Source of the DNA: CAYLPT01 sp964385645
Lineage (GTDB): Bacteria; Armatimonadota; Hebobacteria; Hebobacterales; Hebobacteraceae
Direction: 5' to 3'
NCBI GenBank assembly: GCA_964385645.1
Contig: CAYLPT010000041.1
Location: 1-9,852 of the forward strand
DNA length: 9,852 nt
Part shown: one piece after another, positions 1 to 5,936 of the stretch
Layout of the letters: the number at the start of each line of letters is the position of its first letter
How positions within the stretch are numbered: position 1 is the stretch's first letter
Translations under genes and position numbers: made by a program
Notes under the pieces: generated by a model
What the model was told of the DNA's origin: nothing
What the model saw: the letters and a program-made list of their open reading frames with translations, nothing else
Databases searched by the model: none

Positions 1-48
1 CATCCCGGGCCCGCCCCGCATCCCAGGCCCGCCGCGCATACCAGGGCC
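1..48 (-). repeat. 18-base tandem repeat encoding GPGMRG
   Basis: Inside the lipoprotein gene the minus strand encodes GPGMRG, GPGMRG and then GPGM, a period of 18 bases. A degenerate GPGAAA unit lies just upstream. Codons differ between copies (for example GGT, GGC and GGG for glycine), so the units are not freshly duplicated. The array runs off the window, so the copy number is unknown. Low-complexity Gly/Met tails of this sort occur in secreted proteins; a role in metal or surface binding would be a guess. Confidence 0.75.
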
Positions 49-678
49 GGCGGCGGCCCCGGGCCCGGCCGCCGCCGTGCCGGGTGCGGCCGCCTGGGTC
101 TCCGGCGCGGCCACAGTGACGACGCGGCGCTGGTCCTCGGGCAACTTGGCCAGCTCGAGGAGCTGCTCCGCCGACATGCCCGCCGTCACCACTACCCTCC
201 TCACCACCTCACCCCGAGGCTGGCCCTCCAGCCAGTAGACGCGGAAGTAACCCTCCAGCATCTGTGCCCTCGGGGCGTCCAGCACCATCTGCATCGGCAG
301 CTTGATCTGGCGCGTCCCGTACTTGCCGGTGTGCGTGAACACCACCGACTTGAACGTCCGGCCGTCCCAGTTGCGCTCCTCCACCACCGTCACCGGGCCG
401 AACACCGCGTTGAACTCCCTCAGCTTCTCCGCCTCCGCGATCTCGCGCGCCGCGGGCGCCTGCTGTGGCTCCGCCTCCTGCTCCCCCACCTCCTCCGGCA
501 GCTCGCCCTCCGCGGCCTCCGGGGCCTCAGCGGCCTGGCCGACCGCCCACGGCGGCCCCGCCGCCTGCGTCTCCCTCGCCTGCCGGCGGCCGCACGCGCT
601 CAGGCTCAGCGCCCCGACCAGCGCCAGGGCGACCAGCGCACCTGCGATCCAGCCTCGCCGGCTCTCTAGCTGTGCCAT
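1..678 (-). CDS. Lipoprotein of unknown function, 3' end cut by the window edge
   Basis: Reading leftward from ATG at 678-676 the frame stays open to base 1 (226 codons, no stop seen), so the C-terminus is missing. A purine-rich GGGAGAGG stretch lies just before the start. Residues 1-29 form a type II signal peptide: a short charged start, a hydrophobic core at about 11-26, then lipobox LSAC with Cys29 as the expected lipidated residue. Next comes an Ala/Glu/Pro-rich linker (about 35-85), typical of a tether. A compact folded region follows at about 85-195, containing stretches such as FGPVTVVEERNWDG and FRVYWLEGQPRGEVV. The visible end is Ala/Gly/Pro-rich with GPGMRG repeats. It probably sits on the outer face of a membrane. 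I do not recognise the folded part. It is divergent from the folate gene cluster. The start and lipoprotein nature are well supported; the function is unknown. Confidence 0.8.
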   Translation of the reverse strand, partial: MAQLESRRGWIAGALVALALVGALSLSACGRRQARETQAAGPPWAVGQAAEAPEAAEGELPEEVGEQEAEPQQAPAAREIAEAEKLREFNAVFGPVTVVEERNWDGRTFKSVVFTHTGKYGTRQIKLPMQMVLDAPRAQMLEGYFRVYWLEGQPRGEVVRRVVVTAGMSAEQLLELAKLPEDQRRVVTVAAPETQAAAPGTAAAGPGAAAGPGMRGGPGMRGGPGM

Positions 679-808
679 CGTCCTCTCCCACCTCTCCTCA
701 CGGCGTCCTGGGGGCGGGCCCAGCCCGCCCGCGCGGCTGCCCCGCGACCATGGCCTCATTCCACGTCCCGATCCCATCCCCTCGCCCATAACCCCCGAAC
801 CGGGGCGC

Positions 809-837
809 TTTACAGCCCCCCGCCCCTCCGTTAGAAT
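809..837 (+). promoter_or_regulatory. Sigma70-like promoter for the folate/gatB operon
   Basis: TTTACA (809-814, 5 of 6 matches to TTGACA), a 17-base spacer and TAGAAT (832-837, 5 of 6 matches to TATAAT) stand out in a very GC-rich context. The expected start of transcription, about 844-846, is only 6-8 bases before the ATG at 852, so the mRNA would be nearly leaderless. A small CCCCG-AAC-CGGGG inverted repeat (793-805) lies just upstream of the -35 and could be a protein site. The call rests on hexamer match and spacing only. Confidence 0.55.
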
Positions 838-851
838 AGCCCGAAACCACC

Positions 852-1445
852 ATGGAATGCAAGACCACCCTCCGCCGCGCGATCCTGGAGCGCCGCGACC
901 GCCTCCCAGCCCAGGAGATTAGACGCCGGAGCGCCGCGGCTTGCTCCCGGCTCCACTCCTTGCCCGAGTTCCAGGCCGCAGGGACCGTCATGGTCTTCAT
1001 GACCTTCCGAAGCGAGATAGATACCGTGCCGACCATCCAACGCGCCCTGGCGGACGGCAAGCGCCTGGCCGCCCCCCGCGTCGACCAAGCCCGCCGCGCG
1101 CTCGAGGCGCGCGCCCTCCGCGACCTCGAGCACGACCTCGCCCCCGGCGTGTACGGCATCCCGGAGCCCGGCGAGCACTGCCCGCCGGTGGACCCGGAGC
1201 AGATCGAGCTGGTCCTGGTGCCGGCCGCGGTCTGGGGCGAGGACGGCTATCGCATCGGCTATGGCGCCGGCTACTACGACCGCTTCCTCCCCCGGGCGCG
1301 GCTCGCCCTGCGCGTCGGGCTCGGCTTCGAGATGCAGGTGGTCCCGCAGGTCCCCCACGACGAGCACGACCTGCCCGTGGACGTGCTCGTCACCGATGCC
1401 CGAGTCAGGCGCTTCGGCCGGCGGGCCGAGGAGGCGTCGGGATGA
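852..1445 (+). CDS. fau: 5-formyltetrahydrofolate cyclo-ligase (5,10-methenyl-THF synthetase)
   Basis: This cytoplasmic enzyme uses ATP to convert 5-formyl-THF to 5,10-methenyl-THF, returning a folate storage or inhibitory form to one-carbon metabolism. The 197-residue product has the family's N-terminal basic motif (KTTLRRAILERRDRL, residues 4-18), a central FMTFRSEIDT segment, and the diagnostic GYGAGYYDRFL at 136-146, which forms part of the nucleotide/phosphate site. The length is normal for the family. An in-frame TAG at 837-839 means ATG 852 is the first possible start. No Shine-Dalgarno precedes it, which fits the nearly leaderless promoter call. Its TGA overlaps the folB ATG, and the two enzymes belong to related folate steps. 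Family assignment is secure; the gene symbol is the E. coli name used by analogy. Confidence 0.93.
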   Translation: MECKTTLRRAILERRDRLPAQEIRRRSAAACSRLHSLPEFQAAGTVMVFMTFRSEIDTVPTIQRALADGKRLAAPRVDQARRALEARALRDLEHDLAPGVYGIPEPGEHCPPVDPEQIELVLVPAAVWGEDGYRIGYGAGYYDRFLPRARLALRVGLGFEMQVVPQVPHDEHDLPVDVLVTDARVRRFGRRAEEASG

Positions 1446-1813
1446 TGGACGAGGTGCGGCTGCGCAGCATCGTCGTGTACGGCTCGCACGGGGTCTCCGA
1501 GGCCGAGCGCGCGGTGGGCCGGCCTTTCGAGGTGGACGTCGAGCTCGCGCTCGACCTGACGGAGGCCGGGGCGCGCGACGACCTGGCGGCCACGGTGGAC
1601 TACGCGGCGCTCTGCGAGATCGTCCGCCGTGTGAACGAAGGCGGGCCCTACCGGCTGCTGGAGACCTTCGCCGCCCGCATCGCCGACCAGGTGCTGGCGC
1701 GGTTCCCGGTGGCCGAGGTCAGGGTGCGGGTGCGCAAGCCCAACCCGCCGGTGGGAAGCGTGGTCGGAGCGGCGGAGGTGGAGATCACGCGCTCGCCGGA
1801 GACAACCGGATGA
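1442..1813 (+). CDS. folB: Dihydroneopterin aldolase
   Basis: FolB cleaves 7,8-dihydroneopterin to 6-hydroxymethyl-7,8-dihydropterin and glycolaldehyde in folate synthesis. The 123-residue product has the family hallmarks in order: YGSHGVSEAER with Glu22, TVDYAAL with Tyr54, LLETFA with Glu74, and the catalytic-lysine motif RKPNPPV with Lys99. These match, nearly position for position, the active-site residues known from the Staphylococcus aureus enzyme. Two adjacent ATGs (1442 and 1445) are possible. GAGGAGG at 1428-1434 suits both, and I chose 1442 because it forms an ATGA overlap with the upstream stop. The 3' end likewise overlaps gatB by ATGA, indicating translational coupling. The rest of the folate pathway (folE, folK, folP) is not in the window. 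Confidence 0.93.
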   Translation: MMDEVRLRSIVVYGSHGVSEAERAVGRPFEVDVELALDLTEAGARDDLAATVDYAALCEIVRRVNEGGPYRLLETFAARIADQVLARFPVAEVRVRVRKPNPPVGSVVGAAEVEITRSPETTG

Positions 1814-3273
1814 GCGCTTGTCTGGAGGCAGAGGTGGCGGACTACGAGGCGAGCATCGGGCTCGAGGTGCACGCGGAACTGAGCACGCGAACGAAGGCCT
1901 TCTGCGGGTGCTCCACGGCCGCCGGCGCGCCCCCCAACACGCAGACCTGCCCGGTATGCCTGGGGTTCCCCGGCGTGCTCCCGATGCTCAACCGCCGGGT
2001 GGTCGAGTACGGCCTCCGCGTCGGGCTCGCGATGGGCTGCGAGATCGTCCGCCCCAGCATCTTCGAGCGCAAAGGCTACTACTACCCCGACCTTCCCAAG
2101 AACTTCCAGATCTCGCAGAAGCGCGCCCCCCTGGCGCGCAACGGCTCGCTCGAGCTCGTCCTCGATGGGCGCACCTGCCGGGTGCGCATCGCCGATGTGC
2201 ACATCGAGGAGGACGCCGCCAAGCTCCTCCACCCCGAGGACGACCCCGACCACTCCCTCGTGGACTTCAACCGCTCCGGCATCCCCCTCCTGGAGATCGT
2301 CAGCGAGCCGGACATGCACTCGGTCCCCGAGGTCGAGGCCTATATGGGCGCCATCCGCAGCCTCCTGCGCTACCTGGACGTGTCCGAGGCTCGCATGGAG
2401 CTGGGCCAGCTCCGCTTCGAGGCCAGCGTCTCCCTCCGGCCCTCCGGCCACCCGGGGCTCGGCACGCGCGTCGAGATCAAGAACCTGAACAGCTTCCGCG
2501 CCGTCACCGGCGCCGTCGGCTACGAGATCGAGCGCCAGGCCAGGGCCCTCGACGCCGGCAACCCCGTGGTTCAGGAGACCCGCCTCTGGGACGACGTGCG
2601 GGGCGTGACCGAGCCGATGCGCCGCAAAGAAACCGCCATGGACTATCGCTACTTCCCCGAGCCTGACCTGACCCCCCTGGTCGTGGACGACGACTGGATC
2701 GCGCGGGTCCGCGCCGAGCTGCCTGAGCTGGCGCCGGCGAGGCGCCAGCGCCTCGCCTCGCAGTACGGCCTGTCCGAGTACGACGCCGGCATCCTGTGCG
2801 GCGAGCGGGAGCTGGCGGACCTCTTCGAGCAAACGGTGGCCGCTGGCGCGCCCCCGAAGCCGGCCGCCAACTGGCTCACGGGCCGTTTCCTGCGCGCCCT
2901 CAACGAGCGGGGCCTCGGCGCGGCGGAGACGAAGCTGCGCCCGCAGGCCCTGGCCGAGCTGATCGCCCTGGTCGAATCGGGCAGGGTGAGCGGCCCCGCG
3001 GCCAGGGAGGTCTTCCACCACCTCCTCGAGACCGGGGAACGCCCCGCCGAGGTGGTGGAGAGGCTGGCCTTGGCGCAGATCAGCGATGAGGCGCGCCTCG
3101 AGGCGGTGGTGGCCGAGGTGATCGGGCAGCACCCCGACGCAGCCGACAACTACCGCCAGGGGAAGGAGAAGGCGCTGACGTTCCTGGTCGGGCAGGTGAT
3201 GCGCAAGACCCGGGGTCGCGCGAACCCGCAGCTCGCGCAGGATCTGCTGAGGAGGCGCCTCTCCCAGCCCTGA
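1810..3273 (+). CDS. gatB: Asp-tRNA(Asn)/Glu-tRNA(Gln) amidotransferase subunit B
   Basis: GatB is the kinase/tRNA-binding subunit of the GatCAB complex, which phosphorylates and amidates mischarged Glu-tRNA(Gln) and/or Asp-tRNA(Asn). The 487-residue product has IGLEVHAEL (16-24), a zinc-type CGC (32-34) plus CPVC (47-50) pair, the family signature YYYPDLPKNFQIS, HIEEDAAKLLH, DFNRSGIPLLEIVSEPD, EIKNLNSFRAV and KETAMDYRYFPEPD. A C-terminal YqeY-like/tail domain runs to the stop (GKEKALTFLVGQVMRKTRG). ATG 1810 overlaps the folB TGA, with GGAG at 1798-1801. Longer in-frame upstream extension is only a shadow of folB. One oddity: the usual EGSLRCDANVSVRP motif reads LGQLRFEASVSLRP here. gatA and gatC are not in the window, so the complex is encoded at split loci. 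Confidence 0.96.
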   Translation: MSACLEAEVADYEASIGLEVHAELSTRTKAFCGCSTAAGAPPNTQTCPVCLGFPGVLPMLNRRVVEYGLRVGLAMGCEIVRPSIFERKGYYYPDLPKNFQISQKRAPLARNGSLELVLDGRTCRVRIADVHIEEDAAKLLHPEDDPDHSLVDFNRSGIPLLEIVSEPDMHSVPEVEAYMGAIRSLLRYLDVSEARMELGQLRFEASVSLRPSGHPGLGTRVEIKNLNSFRAVTGAVGYEIERQARALDAGNPVVQETRLWDDVRGVTEPMRRKETAMDYRYFPEPDLTPLVVDDDWIARVRAELPELAPARRQRLASQYGLSEYDAGILCGERELADLFEQTVAAGAPPKPAANWLTGRFLRALNERGLGAAETKLRPQALAELIALVESGRVSGPAAREVFHHLLETGERPAEVVERLALAQISDEARLEAVVAEVIGQHPDAADNYRQGKEKALTFLVGQVMRKTRGRANPQLAQDLLRRRLSQP

Positions 3274-3280
3274 CACGGCA

Positions 3281-3314
3281 GGCGGCCCCGGGCGCCCGCA
3301 GAACAGGGGCCGCC
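3281..3314 (+). promoter_or_regulatory. GC hairpin touching the sensor-kinase Shine-Dalgarno site
   Basis: GGCGGCCCC (3281-3289) and GGGGCCGCC (3306-3314) form a perfect 9-bp stem. The 16-base loop begins with the self-complementary GGGCGCCC. The right arm ends exactly where the kinase's GGAGGA (3315-3320) begins. No T run follows, so a standard intrinsic terminator is not shown. It could attenuate read-through from gatB, stabilise an mRNA end, or control ribosome access to the kinase start. The stem is seen in the sequence; the role is inferred. Confidence 0.5.
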
Positions 3315-3327
3315 GGAGGATGGGCCG

Positions 3328-4779
3328 GTGCCGGACCTGAGCATCCGAGCGCGCTTGATCGCGGGCTTCCTCGTCATCGTCAGCCTTATCGCAGCCACCG
3401 GCTACATCACGCTCGCCGCCCTCAACCGCGTCAGCGCCGACTATGAGCAGGCCCTCGAGGAGTACGCAGGCCGGGCCCTCGTCGCCACCGGCATGAAGGT
3501 GGACCTCCTCAACGCCGTCAGGGCCCAGAAGAACTTCCTGCTCCGTGGCGACCCGAGGTATCTGGCGACGATGACGCAGGAGATGGAGCGCCTTGCGCGC
3601 AAGCGCGCCGCGCTCGGCGAGAGGGCGGTGTCTGAGGCCGAGCAAGCGCTCCTGGAGCGCTTCGACGCGGCGCTGGAGGCCCTCGACCAAGCCTTCCTCG
3701 TCAACGTGGGCGTGCGCGACGCCGAGGGCGCTGCCGCCGCCGACCAGGCCCTCCGCGGCCGCGCCGAGGCCACCCTCGCGCTCCTCGATGAATTCGTCGC
3801 CCTGGTCGAGGCCCGCGCCCGGGAGGAGCGCGAGGACGCGGCCGCGACCATGCGGCGCGCCTGGGCGACCAAGTTCGCGCTCGTGGCCGCCATCGCGCTC
3901 GCGGCCATCGGCGTGGGGCTGGCGCTGTCGCTCTCCATCACCCGGCCCCTGGGGCGCGTGCGCAGCCAGATACGGGCCCTGGCTAGGAACGGCATCGCGC
4001 CCTCGGGGCCAGCCGTCGAGGGCCGCAGCGAGGTGGCTGAGATCGCCCGCGCCTTCTACGACGCCGTCCAGCGGGCCTCCCTCCTGCGCGAGGTCGAGTC
4101 CCGCAGCCGCCGCCTCGCCACCCTCTCCGCCCGCGTGGCGAGGGCCCAAGAGCAGGAGCGCGAGCGCATCGCGCGGGAGCTCCACGACGGCCTCGGGCAG
4201 GCCCTCACCGCGGTGAAGCTCGAGCTGAGCGCCGCCCGCAGGCAGACCTCTGACATCGCCCTCGGTCAGCGCCTGGTGACCGCCAGGGAGCTGATCGAGG
4301 GGACGCTCGAGGAGCTGCGCCGCCTCGTCCTCGACCTGCGGCCTCCCGCCCTCGAGACACTCGGGCTGGTGGCCGCCCTGCAGTCGTACATCCGGGAGTT
4401 CCGGGCCCGCTCGGGGCTCGCCGTCGAGTTCGCGGTGGAGGGAATGCGCGAGCGCCTGTCCTTGGACACCGAGGCAGCGCTATACCGCATCGCCCAGGAG
4501 GCCCTCACCAACACCCACAAGCACGCGCAGGCCACCAGAGCCGAGGTCCACCTCAGCCGGGAGGGCGACCGCGTGGTGCTGGTCATCGCCGACGACGGCG
4601 CAGGCTTCGACGTGGCGGCGGCCACGACCGCCGACAGCGAACTCTGCGGCCTCGGCCTGCTCAGCATGGAAAGCCGCGCCGAGGAGCTGGGCGGGTCGTT
4701 CTCGGTTACATCGGCGCCGGGCCAGGGCGCGACGGTGCGGGTCTGCGTGCCCGCCCGGCCCGCGGGGGAGCCGCTATGA
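3328..4779 (+). CDS. NarL-type membrane sensor histidine kinase
   Basis: The 483-residue protein is a two-component sensor. TM1 is at about 10-31. An extracytoplasmic helical region (about 32-181) contains AQKNFLLRGDPRYL, typical of 4HB/CHASE3-like four-helix sensor bundles. TM2 is at about 183-204, then a HAMP linker starting ITRPLGRV. The dimerisation/phosphoacceptor helix has ELHDGLGQ with phospho-accepting His286 (HisKA_3 type), followed by an HATPase domain: N-box EALTNTHKHA with Asn395, G1 box DDGAGF (422-427) and G2 box GLGLLSM (441-447). All key residues are present. The GTG start is preferred because GGAGGA (3315-3320) lies 7 bases upstream; ATG 3320 is out of frame. It overlaps the response-regulator gene by ATGA, so the two are partners. 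The ligand is unknown. Confidence 0.93.
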   Translation: MPDLSIRARLIAGFLVIVSLIAATGYITLAALNRVSADYEQALEEYAGRALVATGMKVDLLNAVRAQKNFLLRGDPRYLATMTQEMERLARKRAALGERAVSEAEQALLERFDAALEALDQAFLVNVGVRDAEGAAAADQALRGRAEATLALLDEFVALVEARAREEREDAAATMRRAWATKFALVAAIALAAIGVGLALSLSITRPLGRVRSQIRALARNGIAPSGPAVEGRSEVAEIARAFYDAVQRASLLREVESRSRRLATLSARVARAQEQERERIARELHDGLGQALTAVKLELSAARRQTSDIALGQRLVTARELIEGTLEELRRLVLDLRPPALETLGLVAALQSYIREFRARSGLAVEFAVEGMRERLSLDTEAALYRIAQEALTNTHKHAQATRAEVHLSREGDRVVLVIADDGAGFDVAAATTADSELCGLGLLSMESRAEELGGSFSVTSAPGQGATVRVCVPARPAGEPL

Positions 4780-5420
4780 GCACCACCATCCTGCTCGCCG
4801 ACGATCACACCATCGTCCGCCAGGGTCTGCGCGCGATCCTCGAGGCCGAGGGCGACTTCGCCGTCGTCGGCGAGGTGGGCGACGGTCGCGCCGCCCTGGA
4901 GGCGGCCCGCGAGCTGGCGCCCGAGGTGGTGGTGATGGACATCGCCATGCCCGGGCTCAACGGCATCGAGGCGACCCGGCGCATCGCCTCCAGCGGCGGC
5001 GCCCCGCGCGTCATAGTGCTCAGCATGTATACCGATGTCGAGCACGTCGTCCACGCCCTGCGCGCCGGCGCCGCCGGCTATGTCCGCAAGGACGACGCCG
5101 ACGAGGAGCTCGTCGCCGCCATCCGCACCGGCCGCCCCGAGCACCCTTTCCTCAGCCCCAGCATAGACCGCAGGCTGGTCGAGCGCCACCTGCGCCGGTC
5201 CGAGCCCGGCGGCTACGAGCCGCTGACCGCGCGGGAGCGGGAGGTCCTTCAGCTCGTCGCCGAGGGCAAGCTGAACAAGCAGATAGCAGCCCTGCTAGGC
5301 ATCACGGTCCGCACCGTCGAGGCCCACCGCGCCCGCATCATGGAGAAGCTCGACCTCAACGACCCCGCGGCCCTCGTCCGCTACGCCGTCCGCACCGGCC
5401 TCGTCTCCCCCGATCACTAG
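4776..5420 (+). CDS. NarL/LuxR-family response regulator
   Basis: This 214-residue transcription factor has an N-terminal receiver domain with acidic pocket Asp9/Asp10, phosphoacceptor Asp55 (VVMDIAMPG), switch residue Ser83 (VIVLSMY) and Lys105 (GYVRKDD). A C-terminal LuxR helix-turn-helix follows at about 148-210: LTAREREVLQLVAEGKLNKQ, then VRTVEAHRARIMEKL, which contains the recognition helix. The receiver is complete and looks phosphorylatable. ATG 4776 overlaps the kinase stop, and GGAG (4767-4770) sits 5 bases upstream. It should be phosphorylated by the kinase encoded just before it. Target genes are unknown; the repeat cluster at 5530-5596 downstream is one candidate binding region. 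Confidence 0.93.
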   Translation: MSTTILLADDHTIVRQGLRAILEAEGDFAVVGEVGDGRAALEAARELAPEVVVMDIAMPGLNGIEATRRIASSGGAPRVIVLSMYTDVEHVVHALRAGAAGYVRKDDADEELVAAIRTGRPEHPFLSPSIDRRLVERHLRRSEPGGYEPLTAREREVLQLVAEGKLNKQIAALLGITVRTVEAHRARIMEKLDLNDPAALVRYAVRTGLVSPDH

Positions 5421-5442
5421 CCCCGGCCCCGGTGGCGCAGGC

Positions 5443-5460
5443 CCCCAACCTCCATTGGGG
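5443..5460 (+). terminator. Possible terminator hairpin after the two-component genes
   Basis: CCCCAA (5443-5448) pairs perfectly with TTGGGG (5455-5460) across a 6-base loop, starting 23 bases after the response-regulator stop. An 8-base direct repeat GCAGGCCC (5437-5444 and 5460-5467) brackets it. No T tract follows, so it is at best a non-canonical terminator or mRNA-stabilising hairpin. Confidence 0.3.
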
Positions 5461-5529
5461 CAGGCCCAAGACCCGCCGTCGCCTGTCGGCCACACATGTC
5501 GCCGCAGCCGGACCCAGGCCCTTTCCCCC

Positions 5530-5596
5530 TGTGGTCCTCCACACTGTGGACATCCCCGATTTACCCGGCCCCCTGACGACGGGATAATCACTGTGG
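5530..5596 (+). promoter_or_regulatory. Cluster of TGTGG/CCACA repeats around the zinc-ribbon/FNT promoter
   Basis: TGTGG (5530-5534), CCACA (5539-5543) and TGTGG (5545-5549) form two overlapping inverted repeats that could fold either way. The 8-base CACTGTGG occurs at 5542-5549 and again at 5589-5596, on either side of the candidate -35/-10 pair (5560-5588). That layout suits an operator for a dimeric regulator binding both sides of a promoter. No known consensus was recognised. Confidence 0.4.
5560..5588 (+). promoter_or_regulatory. Candidate sigma70-like promoter for the zinc-ribbon/FNT operon
   Basis: TTTACC (5560-5565, 4 of 6 matches to TTGACA), a 17-base spacer and GATAAT (5583-5588, 5 of 6 matches to TATAAT). 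It resembles the 809-837 promoter and is one of the few AT-rich patches in this spacer. Transcription from about 5595 would give an untranslated leader of about 84 bases before the miniprotein. Confidence 0.45.
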
Positions 5597-5678
5597 CCGG
5601 CCCGCGGCCCTCCGCGCGCGGGGTGCGGTCGGCGGACCGGCGCCGCGAGCCTGGGGCGAGCGAGGAAGGAGACCGGAG

Positions 5679-5903
5679 ATGCCCAAGGCCCAGCAGCTCG
5701 AAACCTGCCCCGAGTGTCACTACCAGGGCTATGTGTTCGACCCGGCCTGCCGCGTCTGGTGCTGCCCCCGGTGCCAGCGCATGGAGACGGTTGCCCAGCG
5801 GCGCGCCCGCGCCGGCGCGGCCGACGTCTCTGCGCCCCACACACTGCGCGTGATCCCTCCTGCCCCGCGCCGCGCGGCCGCCCGCGCCAGCGCGCGGGGC
5901 TGA
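5679..5903 (+). CDS. Small six-cysteine zinc-ribbon-like protein
   Basis: The 74-residue product starts MPKAQQLETCPECHYQGY and has two Cys-x2-Cys knuckles, Cys10/Cys13 and Cys29/Cys32, plus Cys24 and Cys28. The paired knuckles about 16 residues apart suit a structural zinc ribbon, with Cys24/Cys28 as extra or alternative ligands. The rest (about 33-74) is basic and Ala/Arg/Pro-rich and is probably disordered. AAGGAG (5666-5671) lies 7 bases before the ATG, which supports real expression. It ends 33 bases before the preferred start of the FNT channel, so the two are probably co-transcribed. The family is not recognised. It could be a small nucleic-acid-binding or regulatory protein, or a metal-handling accessory. 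Confidence 0.72.
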   Translation: MPKAQQLETCPECHYQGYVFDPACRVWCCPRCQRMETVAQRRARAGAADVSAPHTLRVIPPAPRRAAARASARG

Positions 5904-5936
5904 GGCGCGCAGGTGGCGACAGGCGAGGAGGAGGCT

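Noticed and set aside
302..922. Plus-strand open frame of 206 codons across the lipoprotein gene and the divergent spacer
   Set aside because: It is Ser/Pro/Arg-rich noise over the lipoprotein gene and runs into the cyclo-ligase gene and its promoter.
1261..1809. In-frame upstream extension of gatB from an ATG at 1261
   Set aside because: The extra residues are Arg/Gly-rich frame-shadow of the cyclo-ligase and folB; GatB homology begins just after ATG 1810, which has a coupled ATGA start.
1648..4185. Very long open frame on the minus strand (845 codons) opposite folB, gatB and the sensor kinase
   Set aside because: It is a by-product of high GC codon bias. The translation is low-complexity and lacks domain motifs, and the plus-strand genes have full catalytic signatures.
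5530..5549. Start of a CRISPR array or attachment site
   Set aside because: The repeats are only 5-8 bases, without regular spacers, an integrase gene or longer direct repeats.
5421..5678. Possible riboswitch or small RNA in the spacer before the miniprotein
   Set aside because: Several GC stems can be drawn (for example CGGTC/GACCG at 5626-5639), but no known riboswitch core or conserved RNA family pattern was recognised.
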